15,346 nt of DNA. Source: Nitrospirota bacterium (GTDB taxonomy: Bacteria > Nitrospirota > JAOUDF01). Of the stretch, positions 6,884-13,868 are shown one piece after another. The number at the start of each line of letters is the position of its first letter. Position 1 is the first letter of the stretch. The position numbers and the translations under genes were made by a program. The notes below the pieces were generated by a model, which saw only the letters and a list, made by a program, of their open reading frames with translations, searched no databases and was not told where the DNA came from. The DNA lies in NCBI GenBank assembly GCA_029859385.1, contig JAOUDF010000034.1, positions 1 through 15,346 of the forward strand, given 5' to 3'.

Positions 6884-7673
6884 AAACTTCTTTGGTTCCG
6901 TCGGCAGGCGCGCCCTGTCTTTCCGCAGGGGTATCCATGAGGCGTCGGTGCTGGTGAATAATACCTTCTACTGGACCTTTGTCTCCCCCTTCAAGGGGAT
7001 GCCGCTCAGGATTCCGCTGACGGTCTCGGAGATGGTCAAGACCGGCTACAACTCCATCCCCATCGTGGCGGTGATCTCCTTCTTCGTCGGCATCATCCTG
7101 GCGTTCCAGGCGGCCTATCAGCTCAAAAAGGTCGGGGCGCTCATCTACGTTGCCAACCTGGTCGGCGTCTCCCTCACCCGGGAGCTGAGCCCCATCCTTA
7201 CCGCCATCATCGTGGCCGGAAGAAGCGGTTCGTACTTCGCCGCAGAGATCGGTTCCATGAAGGTGTCCGAAGAAGTCGACGCCCTCACCTGCATGGGGAT
7301 CAACCCCGTGGGATTCCTTGTCTCGCCCAAGCTGGTGGCCATGATGATCATGCTGCCCGCCCTTACCCTTTTCTCGGATTTGATCGGCATCGCGGGCGGG
7401 CTTCTCCTGTCGTCGACGGTGCTCGGCATCAACTGGTTCAACTACTATCAGCAGACGCTCAATGCCCTGCTGGTGATGGATGTCATCAGTGGGCTGGTCA
7501 AGGCGCTGGCCTTCGCCGTAATCATCACGCTGGTGGGCGCCTATCAGGGGTTTCGTGTCGAGGGGGGCGCAGAAGAGGTGGGCAAGCGGACCACGTCGTC
7601 GGTGGTGACGTCGATCTTTCTGGTGATCGTGTTCGACCTGTTCTTCACCGTTCTGTTCTACTACTTCACTTAA
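6867..7673 (+). CDS. mlaE: MlaE-family lipid ABC transporter permease
   Basis: A 268-residue inner-membrane permease with about five hydrophobic segments (roughly 62-82, 90-118, 150-186, 203-228, 247-266). The family hallmark SEEVDALTCMGINP (134-147) is intact, as is the GGAEEVGKRTTSSVV region (233-247). MlaE permeases pair with an MlaF ATPase and an MlaD MCE protein to move phospholipids between the inner membrane and the periplasm or outer membrane. ATG 6867 is preferred because CGGGGGA lies about 9 nt upstream; it overlaps the STAS gene by 17 bases. ATG 6876 is an alternative. The frame is open further upstream to 6822, but that would add out-of-family residues. The direction of lipid movement cannot be read from the sequence. 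Confidence 0.93.
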   Translation: MPIMAENFFGSVGRRALSFRRGIHEASVLVNNTFYWTFVSPFKGMPLRIPLTVSEMVKTGYNSIPIVAVISFFVGIILAFQAAYQLKKVGALIYVANLVGVSLTRELSPILTAIIVAGRSGSYFAAEIGSMKVSEEVDALTCMGINPVGFLVSPKLVAMMIMLPALTLFSDLIGIAGGLLLSSTVLGINWFNYYQQTLNALLVMDVISGLVKALAFAVIITLVGAYQGFRVEGGAEEVGKRTTSSVVTSIFLVIVFDLFFTVLFYYFT

Positions 7674-7675
7674 GC

Positions 7676-8008
7676 TAAGGAGTGGATTTTAAACAATGTC
7701 ATGTTCCAATAGAGCTAAGATAATCGCAGGAGCACTGCTCTTCACAATGGCCGGTGGTTTGGCAGGCGGCTATATGGTTTATCACTTCACGTCCTCATTT
7801 TTCTTAGATAGTTATTATACGAGCGAAGCTGCGAAAGCGACAATCAACATAACAGCTCTGAGCCATCTGAGGAAAGGTCAAGTGGATTCGGCAATAAACA
7901 TAATCGAGATGGATATGGATGCTAGTGCTTTGGCTCTGGACGCGGCAGTGAGAGAGTCAAGTGTGAAGAAAGAGAAAGTGGAGAAGATACTTATGGGTAT
8001 TAAGGAGT
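7676..8008. repeat. 8-bp direct repeats TAAGGAGT bounding an AT-rich insert in the operon
   Basis: TAAGGAGT occurs at 7676-7683, just after the mlaE stop, and again at 8001-8008, just before mlaF. The sequence between is about 44 percent GC by my count, against roughly 60 percent in the neighbours. Removing one repeat plus the insert would leave mlaE stop, a short spacer with AAGGAG, and the mlaF start, which is a normal operon junction. Since the repeat is itself a Shine-Dalgarno sequence, chance similarity is possible. Confidence 0.4.
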
Positions 8009-8037
8009 ATCAGATAAGATATGGACGCGGCCATTGA
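7696..8037 (+). CDS. Small membrane-anchored protein of unknown function inserted between mlaE and mlaF
   Basis: I do not recognise this 113-residue protein. One hydrophobic segment (about 8-30, glycine-rich) follows a short positively charged N-terminus, so it is probably anchored with its C-terminal part in the periplasm. The rest is predicted helical, with ALSHLRKGQVDSAINIIEMD (54-73) resembling a single tetratricopeptide-like helix pair and a lysine/glutamate-rich stretch (89-104). Base composition is clearly lower in GC than the surrounding genes, and AT-ending codons are common. A possible ribosome site, AAGGAG, lies 14 nt before ATG 7696, longer than ideal. Its 3' end overlaps the mlaF start by 17 bases and carries the mlaF ribosome site. 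It may be a recent insertion or an accessory factor; no function is claimed. Confidence 0.65.
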   Translation: MSCSNRAKIIAGALLFTMAGGLAGGYMVYHFTSSFFLDSYYTSEAAKATINITALSHLRKGQVDSAINIIEMDMDASALALDAAVRESSVKKEKVEKILMGIKEYQIRYGRGH

Positions 8038-8806
8038 AGTAAAAAACCTCGTCACCCATTACGGCGACAGGATGATCCTCAAGGAGGTCTCTTTCGAAGT
8101 CCCGCGCGGGAAGACTACCGTAATCCTTGGTGGAAGCGGCTGCGGCAAGAGTACCCTCCTGAAGCACCTCATCAGCCTCCTCAAGCCGACATCGGGGCAG
8201 ATCCTTTTTGACGGCCAGGACGTTACGGTGATGAACGAGAGGGAGCTGCTCGATGTGCGCAAGCGGACCGGGGTGCTGTTCCAGGGATCGGCGCTGCTCA
8301 ACTCGCTGACCGTAGGCGGCAACGTGGCCCTCCCCATCCGCGAGCACACGAAGCTGGAGGAGTCGACCATCGACATCATGATACGGATGAAGCTCGACCT
8401 GGTGGGGCTTTCGCAGTTCGCGGATTTTTACCCGTCCCAGCTCTCGGGCGGGATGAAAAAAAGGGCCGGCATCGCCCGGGCCATGGCGCTGGACCCGGAG
8501 TTTCTCTTTCTCGATGAACTCTCCGCCGGTCTCGACCCGGTGCGCGCGGCCGGGCTGGATGATCTTCTCATCAAGCTAAGGGATGCCTTCAAAGTGACGA
8601 TAGTCGTAGTAACCCACGAGCTCCCCAGCGTCTTCAAGATTGCAGACCATGTGGTGATGCTCGATCGGGGCGAGGTGCTCTACACCGGCCCTCTCGACGG
8701 GCTCATGGCGTCGGAGCATCCCCGGATACGGATGTTTCTCGAACGGAAGGCCGAGGAGGAGACTTGCTCCCCCGAGGACTTTTTCAGCTTCATCGCAGGA
8801 GACTAG
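8021..8806 (+). CDS. mlaF: MlaF-family lipid ABC transporter ATPase
   Basis: A 261-residue ATP-binding subunit. Walker A is GGSGCGKST (37-45), the Q-loop glutamine is in LFQGSALLNSLTV (86-98), the signature is LSGGMKKRAGIARA (141-154), Walker B is FLFLDE (161-166) followed by LSAGLDP (167-173), and the switch histidine is in VTHELPS (197-203). The LSGGMKKR form and the LFQ-x-ALL-SLTV segment are typical of MlaF/Ttg2A rather than of importers. It energises the MlaE permease. AAGGAG lies 14 nt upstream inside the preceding small gene. The stop TAG is immediately followed by the MCE gene start, so the two are co-translated. Confidence 0.94.
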   Translation: MDAAIEVKNLVTHYGDRMILKEVSFEVPRGKTTVILGGSGCGKSTLLKHLISLLKPTSGQILFDGQDVTVMNERELLDVRKRTGVLFQGSALLNSLTVGGNVALPIREHTKLEESTIDIMIRMKLDLVGLSQFADFYPSQLSGGMKKRAGIARAMALDPEFLFLDELSAGLDPVRAAGLDDLLIKLRDAFKVTIVVVTHELPSVFKIADHVVMLDRGEVLYTGPLDGLMASEHPRIRMFLERKAEEETCSPEDFFSFIAGD

Positions 8807-9718
8807 ATGTCGTACCTGAAGGAAGAAATCAAGGCGGGTGTTACCATTTTCACGGCGTTTGTCGTCCTGAGCGCATTCGTCATCCTCATTGGCGGCAGCC
8901 GGTTGTTCGAAAAGGTCGACACCTACTCCATGAAGGTAATGAACTCTGCCGGAATCGACGTAGGCTCGCAGGTAAGGCTGGGCGGCGTGCCGGTGGGCAA
9001 GGTTACGGCCATTATTCCACCGGCTGCCCCCGGCGAGGCGGTGACCATCAACCTTGGCGTCAAGCAAGGGACCGTCATCTTCAAGGGGACACGGGCATCC
9101 ATTGCCCAGGCTGGCCTGGTGAGCGACAACTACATCCTCCTCGCCATCGATACTACGACCAGCGGTCAGTTCAAGCCGGGAGACATTATCCCGACGGAGC
9201 CGCAGGTGCAGATGGCCACGCTGATGGCGCGGACGGACAGCATAATGCAGTCGGTGGACAGCCTGACGAAGAACATGAACGCTATCCTCAGCGACAAGAA
9301 CGTCGAGGAAGTGGGGAAGATACTGGAGAGTACCAACGCTGCTATCGCCTCCGGCTCCTCGAACATGGAAAAGGTGGCCATGGCCCTCAAGGGGACCACG
9401 GCAAAGCTGGAGCTGGTGCTGGGTGAGGTTGAAGGGTTCATCAGGGAGAACAAGGGCGAGGTTTCGCCGCTGCTCAAGCGGGCTCGGGAGGAGATCGACA
9501 GGGCCGGAGAGATGCTCAAGGCCTTTGAAGAAACGGCGAAGAGCGCCAACGCTACCATCAGGAATGCGGACAAGGCCATAGACCACCAGTCGGAGAACAT
9601 GGACGACCTGCTGACCACGCTGGGGAGGACCACCGAGGACATCCGCGATGCCCTCGACGAGATGAAGGCCAAGCCTTGGAGCTTTATCTACAAAGAAGAG
9701 AAGGGAAGGGAGGAGTAA
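8807..9718 (+). CDS. mlaD: MlaD-like MCE-domain protein
   Basis: A 303-residue protein anchored by one N-terminal membrane helix (about 11-29) with an MCE domain in the periplasm (about 38-118). The domain includes AGIDVGSQVRLGGVPVGKV (48-66) and the later GLVSDNYILLAID segment. After it comes a long, mostly helical region (about 135-285) that probably forms coiled coils, as in MCE proteins that extend beyond the basic ring. MCE proteins assemble as hexamers with a central lipid channel on top of the MlaE dimer. It is longer than E. coli MlaD (about 180 residues) because of this helical tail. AGGAG lies 6 nt before ATG 8807, which directly abuts the mlaF stop; the next gene follows without a gap. 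Confidence 0.92.
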   Translation: MSYLKEEIKAGVTIFTAFVVLSAFVILIGGSRLFEKVDTYSMKVMNSAGIDVGSQVRLGGVPVGKVTAIIPPAAPGEAVTINLGVKQGTVIFKGTRASIAQAGLVSDNYILLAIDTTTSGQFKPGDIIPTEPQVQMATLMARTDSIMQSVDSLTKNMNAILSDKNVEEVGKILESTNAAIASGSSNMEKVAMALKGTTAKLELVLGEVEGFIRENKGEVSPLLKRAREEIDRAGEMLKAFEETAKSANATIRNADKAIDHQSENMDDLLTTLGRTTEDIRDALDEMKAKPWSFIYKEEKGREE

Positions 9719-10294
9719 ATGCTTAAGAGGACGGCCTGTCTCATGGTGATTCTGGCCCTGGCGGCCTGCGCCATGCCGGAGACCCGCATATACACCCTTA
9801 ACCTGGCGGCCGACAACAGTCCCCGGACAGTGGCCCGCGATGCAACGGTGCTGCTGATAACCAACTCGCCCAAGCATCTCGCCCAGCCCTACATTGCCTG
9901 CAGGACGTCACCCTACCAGCTTGTTATCTCGCGCTATGCCAAATGGGAGGCATCGCCGGAGGCGATGGTAAGGGACGGCTTCAGGGATTCGCTCTCCGCC
10001 ACCCTGTTCAGGGAGGCGAGGCCCGCCAGCTTCGCCCGCAGCGGCTCCTATGCGCTTAAGATAGATCTCAAGCACTTTGAAAGGCTGGACGAGGGGGAGA
10101 CGTCATTCGCCGATGTTGCCTTCGATGTCGCACTCCTCTCGCCGGAAGGAAAGGACCTCTACCGGGACAGCATCTCAAAGAGGGTGAAGCTCGATGACAA
10201 AACCTTCCTCAGCCTTGCCAAAGGAGCCAGCAGTGCCTTTGACGAAGGGGCGCGGGAGGTAAGGATCGCCATCGCGAGGGCGATGAAGCAGTAG
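9719..10294 (+). CDS. ABC-type transport auxiliary lipoprotein (PqiC-like)
   Basis: A 191-residue lipoprotein. The signal peptide ends in LALAAC with the lipid-modified cysteine at residue 17, followed by AMPETRIYTLN, the typical start of the mature part in the ABC_trans_aux/PqiC family. Position 2 after the cysteine is Ala, not Asp, consistent with export to the outer membrane under enterobacterial rules. Such proteins accompany MCE transporters and probably contact the outer membrane end of the lipid path. The start codon directly follows the MCE gene stop (TAAATG), making it the last gene of the operon. No MlaC (soluble carrier) or MlaA gene is present here. The family assignment is good; the exact role is inferred. 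Confidence 0.85.
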   Translation: MLKRTACLMVILALAACAMPETRIYTLNLAADNSPRTVARDATVLLITNSPKHLAQPYIACRTSPYQLVISRYAKWEASPEAMVRDGFRDSLSATLFREARPASFARSGSYALKIDLKHFERLDEGETSFADVAFDVALLSPEGKDLYRDSISKRVKLDDKTFLSLAKGASSAFDEGAREVRIAIARAMKQ

Positions 10295-10382
10295 AGTTGC
10301 CATAAATCCCCGCCTGTGATACCTTCCGCATCACCAATTACCCCCTTTTTCGACAAACGAAAGAGCGTAGCGACGCACTCTG

Positions 10383-11357
10383 ATGCCTATTGTAGAAGTT
10401 CAAAACCTGGTTAAAAAATTTGGCGACCTCACCGCCGTCAACGACCTCTCCTTCGAAGTGAAAGAGGGCGAAGCCTTCGGCTTCCTCGGCCCCAACGGCG
10501 CGGGGAAGACGACGACCATAAACATCCTCTGCACCATGCTCTGGCCCACGTCGGGCAGGGCATCGGTCAACGGCTTCGACTGCGTGAAAGATTCAGCGCA
10601 GGTACGACAGTCCATCGGCCTTGTCTTTCAGGACCCCACCCTCGACAACGGCCTCACCGCATACGAAAACCTTGAGTTTCACGCCTACCTATACAACCTC
10701 AGCCGCAAAACCATGAAGGAGCGAATTGCCGAGCTGATGAAGGTGGTCGACCTGGAAGCGCGCCAGCACGACGTGGTGAAAAAGTTCTCCGGCGGGATGA
10801 AGCGTCGTCTCGAGATAGCCCGCGGTCTGCTGCACCGGCCCCGGGTCTTCTTCCTCGACGAACCCACGCTGGGGCTAGACCCGCAGACGCGGTTCAACAT
10901 CTGGGAGTTCATCCACCGATTGCGGCGCGAGGAGGGGATTACCCTGTTCATGACCACCCACTATATGGACGAAGCCGAAAACTGCGACCGCGTGGCCATC
11001 ATCGACAAGGGCAGGCTCATCGCCCTCGACAGCCCGGGGGAGCTCAAGGCGATGGTAAAGGAAGACCACCTTCGCCTGGTGACGGCAAACAACGAGGCGG
11101 CGAAGCGAGAGATCATGGAACGCTTCGGCATCGAGGCGAAGTTCGAAAATGGCGAGCTGCACCTTGAAGTGGAAAAAGGGAACGAGTTCATACCCACGCT
11201 GGTGAGAGAGCTTTCAGTGCCGGTTACCTCGGTGACGGTGCAGAAGCCGACGCTCAATGAGGTCTTTCTGCGGCTTACGGGAAGGACCATCCGTGCGGAA
11301 GAAGGGGGCGCCTTTGACGGCCTCCGCACACGGCTGAGGGCGAAAAACAGGATATAG
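10383..11357 (+). CDS. ABC transporter ATPase, DrrA/NatA-like
   Basis: A 324-residue ATP-binding subunit of an ABC-2-type exporter. Walker A is GPNGAGKTT (36-44), the Q-loop lies in VFQDPTLD (81-88), the signature is FSGGMKRRLEIARG (135-148), Walker B is VFFLDEPTLGLDPQTR (155-170), and the switch histidine is in TTHYMDEAE (191-199). The GLDPQTR and YMDEA forms and the additional C-terminal domain (about 225-310) are those of the daunorubicin-resistance (DrrA) group. The next gene is its permease, 2 nt downstream. There is an 88-bp gap before this gene and no clear Shine-Dalgarno sequence. The exported substrate (drug, lipid or polysaccharide) cannot be read from the sequence. Confidence 0.92.
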   Translation: MPIVEVQNLVKKFGDLTAVNDLSFEVKEGEAFGFLGPNGAGKTTTINILCTMLWPTSGRASVNGFDCVKDSAQVRQSIGLVFQDPTLDNGLTAYENLEFHAYLYNLSRKTMKERIAELMKVVDLEARQHDVVKKFSGGMKRRLEIARGLLHRPRVFFLDEPTLGLDPQTRFNIWEFIHRLRREEGITLFMTTHYMDEAENCDRVAIIDKGRLIALDSPGELKAMVKEDHLRLVTANNEAAKREIMERFGIEAKFENGELHLEVEKGNEFIPTLVRELSVPVTSVTVQKPTLNEVFLRLTGRTIRAEEGGAFDGLRTRLRAKNRI

Positions 11358-11359
11358 CT

Positions 11360-12130
11360 ATGGGAACCTTCAAAGCCATCTACATCATCTGCCTCCGCGA
11401 GCTGCGGAAATTCTTCCGCGACCGGCTCCACCTGGCGGGCACCCTGTTTCGGCCCATCCTCTGGCTGATGGTGCTGGGGTGGGGCTTCGGCCGGATCGTC
11501 GCCACCGGCGGCGGCATCTCGTACAAGGAGTACATATTCCCCGGCATCACCGGCATGACGGTGCTCTACGCCTCGATCTTCTCGTCGATGTCGATCATCT
11601 GGGACAAGGAGTTCGGGCCGCTCAAGGAGATACTGGTGGCGCCGGTGAGCCGGTCAGCCATCGTCTTCGGCAAGGCGGCCAGCGGCACGGCGGTCGCCAC
11701 GCTCCAGGCGGCGATCATCGCCCTCTTTGTGCCGATCCTGGGGATACACATCACCCCCGGCCAGTTTGTAGCCTTTCTGCTGACATCGGCCCTGGTGTCG
11801 TTCACCATCTCGTCGCTGGGCATCCTCATCACCTCGCACCTGAAGTCGCTCGACAGCTTCAACGTGGTGATGAACTTCCTCGTCATGCCCATGTTCTTCT
11901 TGAGCGGCGCCATCTACCCCATAAAGGTGCTTCCCGAGTGGCTCAAGATGGTGGCGATGGTCAACCCCCTCACCTACGGGGTTGATGCCCTCAAAAACAT
12001 CATGCTCACCGGCGACCCGTCGTCCCCCTTCAGCCCCGATTTTCCGCTGTGGGTAGACATCAGCGTCATGGTGGTCATAGCCGCGAGCATGACAGGGTTG
12101 GCGGCGTATTCGTTCAGGCAGAAAGAATAA
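11360..12130 (+). CDS. ABC-2-type transporter permease, DrrB-like
   Basis: A 256-residue integral membrane protein with about six hydrophobic segments. Family landmarks are EYIFPGITGM (57-66), the WDKEFGPLKEILVAPVSR loop (81-98), MFFLSGAIYP (178-187) and NPLTYGVDAL (202-211). It forms an exporter with the ATPase encoded directly upstream; the AGGA ribosome site lies at the end of that gene. It is full length for the family. Geobacter-type genomes often carry such pairs without a known substrate. Confidence 0.92.
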   Translation: MGTFKAIYIICLRELRKFFRDRLHLAGTLFRPILWLMVLGWGFGRIVATGGGISYKEYIFPGITGMTVLYASIFSSMSIIWDKEFGPLKEILVAPVSRSAIVFGKAASGTAVATLQAAIIALFVPILGIHITPGQFVAFLLTSALVSFTISSLGILITSHLKSLDSFNVVMNFLVMPMFFLSGAIYPIKVLPEWLKMVAMVNPLTYGVDALKNIMLTGDPSSPFSPDFPLWVDISVMVVIAASMTGLAAYSFRQKE

Positions 12131-12169
12131 AACAGCGGTTTAGTGAGAACAAAGATAAAAGGAGAGAAG

Positions 12170-12472
12170 ATGATCAAGCATATCGTGATGTGGAAAATGA
12201 AAGACTATGCATGGGGCGCCGGCAAGACCGACAACATCCGCAAGATGAAGGCGCTGCTCGAAGCCCTTCCCGCTCAGATCAAGGAGATAAAGGCGCTGGA
12301 GGTGGGGGTTAACGTTGTTGCGTCCGACGCAGCCTACGATGTGGTGCTCTATACCGAATTCGCCAGCCTCGACGCCCTGGCGACCTATCAGAAACATCCC
12401 GAACATGTGAAGGTGGCGGGATTCATCAAGGAAGTCGTCATCGACCGGAAAGTAGTGGATTACGAGGTGTAG
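12170..12472 (+). CDS. Dabb-family (stress-responsive A/B barrel) protein
   Basis: A 100-residue dimeric ferredoxin-like (alpha/beta barrel) protein. It starts MIKHIVMWKMKD, contains a DVVLYTEFASLDAL segment (57-70) and the YQKHPEHV motif (73-80) that marks the family. ATG 12170 is chosen because AAAGGAGAGAAG directly precedes it; an upstream in-frame ATG at 12143 lacks a ribosome site. It lies 39 nt after the exporter permease and may be co-transcribed with it. Known relatives range from stress proteins to small cyclases; no substrate can be assigned. Confidence 0.85.
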   Translation: MIKHIVMWKMKDYAWGAGKTDNIRKMKALLEALPAQIKEIKALEVGVNVVASDAAYDVVLYTEFASLDALATYQKHPEHVKVAGFIKEVVIDRKVVDYEV

Positions 12473-12489
12473 TCCCCTATATTATGTCA

Positions 12490-12517
12490 TTGCATGGGCA
12501 AGGTTTTTCGGTATAAT
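12490..12517 (+). promoter_or_regulatory. Sigma-70 promoter of pyrFE
   Basis: TTGCAT (12490-12495), a 16-nt spacer and a perfect TATAAT (12512-12517), 33 nt before the pyrF start. The start point would be near 12524. It indicates that pyrF and pyrE form a unit separate from the exporter genes. Confidence 0.7.
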
Positions 12518-12519
12518 TG

Positions 12520-12540
12520 CGCGCTGTAAAACAGTGCGCG
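12520..12540 (+). promoter_or_regulatory. Leader hairpin next to the pyrF ribosome site
   Basis: CGCG-CTGT (12520-12527) pairs with ACAG-(TG)-CGCG (12531-12540) around an AAA loop, leaving a two-base bulge. The right arm abuts the GGGAG ribosome site of pyrF (12540-12544). If transcription starts near 12524, only the inner four pairs remain in the RNA, so start-site choice would change the structure. Any regulatory role is speculative. Confidence 0.3.
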
Positions 12541-12549
12541 GGAGATACC

Positions 12550-13284
12550 ATGAGTCGTTATGAAGATGTGAAAGAGAGGCTCTGTCTGGCCCTTGACCTG
12601 CCGACATTCGCCGAGGCGGAATCGGCGGTGGACAGGCTTCGTGAGTATGTGGGCGTTTTCAAGATAGGGATGGAGCTCTACACTGCCGAAGGGCCGCGGG
12701 TGGTGGAGATGATCCACAACAAGGGCGGCAAGGTCTTTCTCGACCTCAAGTTCCATGACATCCCCACGACCGTTGCCAAGGCGGCTGCGGTGGCAACGCG
12801 GCTTGGGGTGCTGATGTTCAATGTCCACGGGGCGGGCGGCAGTACCATGATGCGGCGCTGCGTCGATGCGGTGAACGAAACGGCGGACAAGGAAGGGCTC
12901 GGCAGGCCCATTACGCTGGCGGTCACGGTGCTTACCAGTATGAACCAGGATGAGCTGACAGGTGAGATCGGTGTGGGGCGGGATTTGAAGGATCAGATAG
13001 TCCACCTGGCCCAGTTGTCGCAAAAGGCCGGGCTTGACGGTGTGGTCGCGTCGCCCAAGGAGATTGTGCCGATCCGCGATGCCTGCGGCAGGCATTTTGT
13101 ACTGGTGACCCCCGGTGTTCGCCCCGCCTGGGCTGATGCCAACGACCAGAAGCGGGTGGCGACGCCCAAGGAGGCCATGGCCAGGGGGGCTGATTATATT
13201 GTGGTGGGACGCCCGATCCTGGCGGCTGAGAAGCCTGATCTGGCGGCGCGGATGGTTCTTGACGAAATGCTGGAGGTGGCATAA
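12550..13284 (+). CDS. pyrF: Orotidine 5'-phosphate decarboxylase
   Basis: A 244-residue cytoplasmic enzyme that turns OMP into UMP, the last step of de novo pyrimidine synthesis. The catalytic DLKFHD (65-70), holding the Asp-Lys-Asp charge network, is intact; K38 in FKIG, VTPGVRP (186-192, phosphate binding) and GADYIVVGRPI (213-223) follow at normal positions. The length is usual for bacterial class I enzymes. ATG 12550 is chosen over an in-frame ATG at 12517, which falls inside the promoter -10 box; GGGAG lies 5 nt before 12550. The stop codon overlaps the pyrE start by one base (TAATG). Confidence 0.97.
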   Translation: MSRYEDVKERLCLALDLPTFAEAESAVDRLREYVGVFKIGMELYTAEGPRVVEMIHNKGGKVFLDLKFHDIPTTVAKAAAVATRLGVLMFNVHGAGGSTMMRRCVDAVNETADKEGLGRPITLAVTVLTSMNQDELTGEIGVGRDLKDQIVHLAQLSQKAGLDGVVASPKEIVPIRDACGRHFVLVTPGVRPAWADANDQKRVATPKEAMARGADYIVVGRPILAAEKPDLAARMVLDEMLEVA

Positions 13285-13862
13285 TGCTTTCTGAGGTCGA
13301 GGTTCTCGATATCTACCGTCAGACAGGGGCGATTCTTGAAGGGCACTTCCTTCTGACTTCGGGGCTGCACAGCCCCACCTATTTACAATGCGCACGGGTG
13401 CTCCAGTATCCGTGGCATGCGGAGAAACTCTGCGCCCAGCTGGCGGCTGATTTTGGCGACATGAATATCGAGCTGGTGGCGGCCCCCGCGGTTGGCGGTA
13501 TTGTTGTTGCCCACGAGGTGGCCCGGGCGCTTAAGGTCCCTGCAATCTTCGTGGAGCGCCAGGACGGCAAGCTCACCCTGCGGCGCGGCTTCGAAGTAAC
13601 TCCCGGCACCCGCGTGCTGGTGGTGGAGGATGTAGTCACCACCGGAGGCTCGACCCGGGAGACCATCGACGTCATCACCGCCCTTGGCGGCAACGTCGTG
13701 GCCGCTGCATCGCTCATCAACCGCAGCGGTGGAAGCGCGGATATCGGCGTTCCCATGAAGTCCCTTGTTACCCTTACGGTAAACACCTATGCGCCGGAGA
13801 CCTGTCCTCTCTGTGCGGCCGGGTCGGCGCCGGTAAAACCGGGGAGCAGGGGTTTGAAATAA
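13284..13862 (+). CDS. pyrE: Orotate phosphoribosyltransferase
   Basis: A 192-residue enzyme that joins orotate to PRPP to make OMP, the substrate of the PyrF encoded just upstream. The PRPP-binding loop VLVVEDVVTTGGST (111-124) is intact. TSGLHSPTYL (25-34) and the C-terminal CPLCAAGSAPVKPGSR (174-189) mark the long bacterial subtype with a terminal Cys-X2-Cys. GGAGG at 13272-13276 inside pyrF is the ribosome site. The one-base overlap points to translational coupling of the last two steps of the pathway. Confidence 0.96.
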   Translation: MLSEVEVLDIYRQTGAILEGHFLLTSGLHSPTYLQCARVLQYPWHAEKLCAQLAADFGDMNIELVAAPAVGGIVVAHEVARALKVPAIFVERQDGKLTLRRGFEVTPGTRVLVVEDVVTTGGSTRETIDVITALGGNVVAAASLINRSGGSADIGVPMKSLVTLTVNTYAPETCPLCAAGSAPVKPGSRGLK

Positions 13863-13868
13863 TGGGGC

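Noticed and set aside
8576..9877. A 433-codon minus-strand open frame opposite mlaF/mlaD
   Set aside because: Composition is His/Arg/Gly-rich without domains and it lies antisense to three intact operon genes.
10295..10382. Terminator after the lipoprotein gene (GTGAT/ATCAC with a later CCCCCTTTTT)
   Set aside because: The stem has only five pairs, and the T run starts well beyond it; not strong enough to annotate.
12487..13395. A 302-codon minus-strand open frame opposite pyrF
   Set aside because: It is antisense to a complete pyrF with all catalytic residues, and it covers the pyrF promoter.
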